A stretch of 64,000 nt of DNA from the NCBI GenBank assembly GCA_035294305.1, contig DATGLD010000012.1, positions 1 to 64,000 of the forward strand. The letters are read 5' to 3'. This document shows, piece by piece, positions 60,411 through 64,000 of the stretch (its first letter is position 1; each line of letters starts with the position of its first letter). Source of the stretch: DASRBN01 sp035294305. Lineage in GTDB: Bacteria > Chloroflexota > Ktedonobacteria > Ktedonobacterales > Ktedonobacteraceae. Both the position numbers and the translations under genes were made by a program. Below the pieces are notes generated by a model. That model had not been told where the DNA came from. It worked only from the letters and a program-made list of their open reading frames with translations, and ran no database searches.

Positions 60411-60461
60411 ATATAATCCTCCTCATGTCATGCTGAGCGCAGCGAAGAATCCCTGATTGCA

Positions 60462-61889
60462 TCAATCAAACATCGCTATCATTGTTTCCATACGCATGCC
60501 CCGCGACCCCTTGAGCAGCACAAGGTCTGTTGCCTGCACGTTCTGTCGCAGCACTTCGGCGGCGGCATGTTTAGCCTCTGCCAGTTCAGCTTCATCCTCC
60601 ACATCAGCCGGAAAGTAATAGATGTGGTCGGATGGCATACCGGATAGAATGGCTCCTTCCAGGTAGTAGCGTGCCATGTCTCCCACCGCGATCAGGTAAT
60701 CGATGTTACCGGCCAGGGCCTCACCGCTGATGCGATGCTCCGCGCGCGCGTAGCGGCCTAGCTCGAAGATATCGCCCAGTACGGCCCAGCGTTTGCCTCC
60801 TGGCGGCAGTTCAGCGGTATGCATAGCCTGTACGATGGCGACGATCGATTGGCGATTAGCATTGTACGTATCGTCAATCAGTATGCTGCCATTTGGTCCG
60901 GCCTTGATTTCTCCCCGTCCCCTGGCCGGAGTAAGGCTTTCGAGCGCCTCAGCGATATCGTCAAGCTGCATCTCGGCAGCACATCCGGTGGCGGCGGCAG
61001 CCAGCGCCACAATCACACCGTGCGCGCCTGGTATATGTAGTTGTACGCGCGCCTGCTGTCCATGATGGTGCAGCGTGAAGCTCTGTCCTCGCAGTGTATC
61101 ACCTGCGATGTCGCTCCCGCGTACCTCTGCCTCCTCGTCCAGGCCATAATAAAGTACGCGGGCGTCGGTCTTTGCGGCCATACCACGCACGTTGGGATCA
61201 TCGTAGTTGAGGATCGCGATGCCCTCTGGGGCCAACACCTGCACCAACTCACTTTTAGCAACGATCACGCGCTCCTGTGATCCAAAATATTCCAGGTGCG
61301 CCGCCCCCACATTCGTAATGATTGACCAGTTGGGCCGCGCGATAGTCGTAGAGAGCCAGGCCAGTTCTCCTACCCACTGGGCTCCCATCTCCAGCACGGC
61401 GTAGCGATGCTGGGGCTCCAGGCGCAGCAGCGTCAGTGGATAGCCAATCTCGTTATTATACGATGCGAAGGTCTTGAGCGTCGGTGCCTGGCGGCTTAAC
61501 ACCGCGGCTGTGGCCTCCTTGGTACTTGTTTTGCCATTGCTACCCGTAATGCCGATGAAGGTCGTGTCCTTCTGGCGCGCGGCACGCACACGGGCGGTAG
61601 CATGCAGGGCCGCGATGGTGTCCGGGACGACAATTTGCAGAAAATCCGTAGGGACATCGCCGGATGGTTCTGTACACAGCGCCGCAGTCGCCCCGGCTCT
61701 TGCCGCCGCCGGAATGAATTGGTGCCCATCGATATGAACGCCTTTTATCGCCACAAAAAGGTCACCCCGTTCGATCACGCGGCTATCGTGCTGCGCGGCA
61801 TGAAAGGTTATCGAAGGATCACTCGCTACCGAACTTTGCAGATGTACGTTATCCGAATTGCCTTGCAATATGTCCTGGAGGGTAAACAT
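60462..61889 (-). CDS. murF: UDP-N-acetylmuramoyl-tripeptide--D-alanyl-D-alanine ligase
   Basis: The 475-residue Mur ligase adds the D-Ala-D-Ala dipeptide made by the ddl product to the UDP-MurNAc-tripeptide. It has the N-terminal UDP-binding domain (DSRVIERGDLFVAIKG), the ATP-binding loop GITGSNGKTSTKEA near 115-128 and the central NVGAAHLEYFGS. The C-terminal domain has DDTYNANRQSI near 315 and the GGKRWAVLGDIFELG motif. It heads a murF-ddl-epimerase operon. It seems monofunctional and of normal length. Confidence 0.95.
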   Translation of the reverse strand: MFTLQDILQGNSDNVHLQSSVASDPSITFHAAQHDSRVIERGDLFVAIKGVHIDGHQFIPAAARAGATAALCTEPSGDVPTDFLQIVVPDTIAALHATARVRAARQKDTTFIGITGSNGKTSTKEATAAVLSRQAPTLKTFASYNNEIGYPLTLLRLEPQHRYAVLEMGAQWVGELAWLSTTIARPNWSIITNVGAAHLEYFGSQERVIVAKSELVQVLAPEGIAILNYDDPNVRGMAAKTDARVLYYGLDEEAEVRGSDIAGDTLRGQSFTLHHHGQQARVQLHIPGAHGVIVALAAAATGCAAEMQLDDIAEALESLTPARGRGEIKAGPNGSILIDDTYNANRQSIVAIVQAMHTAELPPGGKRWAVLGDIFELGRYARAEHRISGEALAGNIDYLIAVGDMARYYLEGAILSGMPSDHIYYFPADVEDEAELAEAKHAAAEVLRQNVQATDLVLLKGSRGMRMETMIAMFD

Positions 61890-62013
61890 GCCGGTATGTC
61901 CTCAACTGCCTAGAGCGATAAGTAAAATGATTATACCATAGTTGTGTAATATCACTACCCCCGTGGTCATCCTTGTTCCTCTTGCCATATCATACTAAGA
62001 AATAATTAGCTAC

Positions 62014-62062
62014 TTGACAAATATAAGTAAACGTGCTATAGTTACTATAGCTTATAAAGCTA
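62014..62062 (+). promoter_or_regulatory. YceI-gene promoter with two overlapping palindromes
   Basis: TTGACA at 62014-62019 and TATAGT at 62037-62042 have the ideal 17-bp spacing. GCTATAGTTACTATAGC at 62035-62051 is a perfect palindrome over the -10 and start. TAGCTTATAAAGCTA at 62048-62062 is a second one, offset by 13 bp. A repressor of the MarR or TetR type would fit, but none is encoded here. The leader is about 55 nt. Confidence 0.7.
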
Positions 62063-62107
62063 CTAACAATTTGATAGAAACAGATCAAATAAGGAGGAAC
62101 ACTTGTT

Positions 62108-62671
62108 ATGGCATGGGAAATTGATCCCTCGCATTCAGAAGCTTCATTTAGCGTAAAGCACATGATGTTCGCGACCGTTCGGGGGCACTTCAATGTTTTG
62201 AGCGGTCACTTACATATTGATGAGCAGCATTCCGAGAATTCCTGGGTTGAGGCGCAAGTTGATGCGGCGAGCGTAGATACGCGCGATGAGCGCCGTGATG
62301 GCCATCTGAAATCCCCGGATTTCTTCGATGTGCAGAATTATCCAACCATTACTTTCAAGAGCACAAAGGTTGAGTCTGCTGGCGGCAACGAGTATAACGT
62401 GACCGGCGACTTGACGATGCATGGCATAACGCATCCGGTGACGTTCAAGGCCGAATACTATGGTACTGGCAAGAATCCCTGGGGTATGACGGTTGCTGGC
62501 CTGAGCGCAAAAGCAAAGATCAACCGCAAAGACTGGAACCTCAACTGGAACCAGGCGCTGGAGACCGGTGGCTGGCTCGTCAGTGACGAAGTGACAATCG
62601 AAATCGACCTCGAGGCTGTTCAGAAGCCCGAGCAAGTTGCGGAACAGGCTGCTGTTGAGGCAGGAGCGTAA
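62108..62671 (+). CDS. YceI-family lipocalin-like protein
   Basis: The 187-residue protein has the YceI pattern: IDPSHSEASFSVKHMMFATVRGHFNVLSG, VEAQVDAASVDTRDERRDGHLKSPDFFDVQNYPTITFKSTKV, NEYNVTGDLTMHGITHPVTF and INRKDWNLNWN. These 8-stranded proteins bind polyisoprenoids or similar lipids and often respond to base or solvent stress. There is no signal peptide, so it is cytoplasmic as predicted. AAGGAGGAACACTTGTT precedes the ATG. A regulated promoter lies upstream, and a perfect palindrome follows the stop. Confidence 0.93.
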   Translation: MAWEIDPSHSEASFSVKHMMFATVRGHFNVLSGHLHIDEQHSENSWVEAQVDAASVDTRDERRDGHLKSPDFFDVQNYPTITFKSTKVESAGGNEYNVTGDLTMHGITHPVTFKAEYYGTGKNPWGMTVAGLSAKAKINRKDWNLNWNQALETGGWLVSDEVTIEIDLEAVQKPEQVAEQAAVEAGA

Positions 62672-62710
62672 GACAATCGGTTTGAACAAAATACTATGGT
62701 AAGGGATACC

Positions 62711-62766
62711 AGCCGATCAATCGGCGCTGGGTACGGTGAACCGGCCCCAGCGCCGATTGATCGGCT
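62711..62766. repeat. Perfect 21-bp-arm palindrome of the CCGATCAATCGG family
   Basis: Bases 62711-62731 are the exact reverse complement of 62746-62766, with a 14-base loop. It lies between the 3' end of the YceI gene and the decayed WD40 gene, a convergent junction. The GCCGAT...ATCGGC ends match the copies at 31181, 17664, 52711 and 55258. Confidence 0.85.
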
Positions 62767-62782
62767 ATTATGTTTGATTTAT

Positions 62783-63194
62783 TTATGCCACCCATACCTT
62801 CACTTTACCCCCACCGGTCTCCGAATCTTCGGCGGAAGTGATGTATTTACTATCAGGCGACCAGGCCAGGGTGCGTACCTCAGTCGCATGGCCATGATAG
62901 GTATAAAGCGTTTTGCCATGCGAGGCGTTCCAGATCTGGAACCGTTGTATCCGCGCCGCCAGAGGCAATGCGCTGTCCATTGGGAGACCATGCCACAGAA
63001 AGTATGCTGGGACCACCATTAGGGTTGGGGTTATATATGAAGACATGTTTACCCGTTGTTGCGTCAAATTCACGTACAACTATGTCCGTTCCCATGGCGA
63101 TACGCGCACTGTTGGGAGGCCACGCCAGCGAGTAGATATTGTCTTCAGAATGACATGGTCTGGGTCGTCCAGGGTGTGACCTGGGATGACTCAA
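62783..63194 (-). pseudogene. Frameshifted WD40-repeat gene fragment
   Basis: Two minus-strand frames complement each other. One gives SLAWPPNSARIAMG, then SILSVAWSPNGQRIASGGADTTV. The next frame continues with QIWNASHGKTLYTYHGHATEVRTLAWSPDSKYIT and ends KVKVWVA. The joint is at about 62938, where one extra base breaks the ADTTVQIWN repeat. Further upstream, near 63140, VTPWTTQTMSF also shifts frame into the WD40 part. At least two blades survive, with no start. It probably decayed from a larger regulator or kinase. Confidence 0.7.
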
Positions 63195-63322
63195 CTTTTA
63201 AATGACCTACCAGCGGTGGATATTTATTGCTATATGCTCCTGCATACTCTATAATAAGGTAGCCAATAAGGTAGCCGTGAGAGAACGGTCTAAAAAGGTG
63301 CAGGAAGCTCCTTAAGAGGAGG

Positions 63323-64000
63323 GTGTGGCTGTGTTCAACCCTACAGATCGTGCGCCAGACAGAGCATGAGGTTGACGAGCCTCGTTTTTCGATGCTCGAA
63401 ACAATTCGCGAATACGCTCATGAATGCCTGGTTGCCAGCGGGGAAGAAAATATTACTTGCCAGGCTCATGCCACCTATTACTTGATGCTCGCGGAGCAAT
63501 CAGAAACAGAACTGGGAGGTCCGGGGCAGATGGTGTGGTTAGAGCGCCTGGAACGCGAGCATGATAATCTACTCGCCGCGCAACGCTGGTCAATTGAGCG
63601 GGGTGAGAAGCAGTCGGGAGCAGAGGCAGCATATGCTATGGAGATAGCCCTGCGCCTGGCAGGAGCCCTGCGGCGCTTCTGGCAGATGCATGGCTACCTC
63701 AATGAAGGGCAAACATTTCTCGAGCGCCTATTGACGGCCAGCCAGGGCATAGTCGTGTCCACAAGAGCGAGGGCGAAGGCCCTCATCGCCGCTGCCACAC
63801 TGGCAGCCGTCCAGAATGACTACGATCACGTCGAGAGCTACGCGCGTCAAAGTCTTGCCTTGTTTCGCGAACTCGGCGATCAGCCTAATATCGCGCTCTC
63901 CCTGTATTTGCTGAGCGTCGTCCCTTTGATGAAAGGCGATAATGCCACCGCTCGATCTCTCAGCGAAGAAGCTCTGGTCCTTTTCCGCCAGATGGGCGAC
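63323..64000 (+). pseudogene. 5'-truncated AfsR/LuxR-type ATPase-TPR regulator (runs off the window)
   Basis: The frame from GTG 63323 stays open to the right edge for 226 codons. It encodes DEPRFSMLETIREYAHECL, then MVWLERLEREHDNLLAAQRW, ALRLAGALRRFWQMHGYLNEG and TPR-like ARQSLALFRELGD and SLSEEALVLFRQMGD. These are the post-ATPase winged-helix end and TPR part of large AfsR/LuxR-type regulators. The N-terminal receptor or ATPase portion is missing upstream of about 63345, so I treat it as truncated, although the break is inferred. Just upstream, AATAAGGTAGCC is repeated in tandem at 63253-63264 and 63265-63276. Confidence 0.6.

Overview
The window reads as chromosomal DNA from a Chloroflexota bacterium, most likely class Ktedonobacteria. 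This is inferred from gene content, not from a marker gene: four eukaryote-like Ser/Thr kinases with large membrane or extracytoplasmic C-termini, secreted seven-repeat WAVG/HWNG propeller-like proteins, an XPB helicase with a Bax1/DUF790 nuclease, an F420/LLM oxidoreductase, AfsR/LuxR-type TPR debris and many dispersed palindromic repeats. The DNA is moderately G+C rich. No rRNA, tRNA, CRISPR array or prophage was seen.

Layout. 1-9.1 kb: tail of an IS66-type transposase, a SnoaL-like protein, two secreted propeller-like proteins, a YCII-like protein, a beta-lactamase-fold hydrolase, a membrane-anchored trypsin-like protease, a decayed propeller remnant, then an LLM oxidoreductase translationally coupled to an EamA transporter. 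9.1-16.5 kb, minus strand: a cyclase, a MazF-type toxin with its antitoxin, an Uma2/kinase pseudogene junction, galK, a methyltransferase, rho and a zinc-ribbon membrane protein. 16.8-28.1 kb, plus strand: a Ski2-like helicase, two tandem paralogous kinases with a predicted lectin-like ectodomain, and an ABC exporter pair. 28.1-36.6 kb, mostly minus: a probable copper or redox envelope cluster (two photosystem-stability-factor-like propellers, a YncE-like propeller, CopD fused to a FixH/YtkA-like domain, a free FixH-like protein, a NarX/NarL-type two-component pair). 38.1-42.3 kb, minus: a zinc/manganese ABC transporter and Fur-family regulator with a candidate operator on the promoter. 42.5-54.1 kb: RNase III, a solitary N6-adenine DNA methyltransferase, the B12-binding subunit of methylmalonyl-CoA mutase with MeaB, a DprA-like protein, XPB, a kinase on the opposite strand, then Bax1. 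54.2-64 kb: another kinase, aldehyde dehydrogenase, a murF-ddl-dipeptide epimerase cell-wall cluster, a YceI protein, and decayed WD40 and TPR-regulator fragments.

The most unusual signal is a set of dispersed palindromic repeats. They sit at gene ends, often between convergent genes. Copies also lie in frame inside coding sequences: rho, the Ski2-like helicase, Bax1, one Ser/Thr kinase, the zinc-ribbon protein (twice) and possibly XPB. Two unrelated proteins therefore share a nearly identical 13-residue segment. A separate 125-bp element at 36.6-36.8 kb has 19-bp terminal inverted repeats and 9-bp flanking direct repeats, the hallmarks of a MITE insertion.
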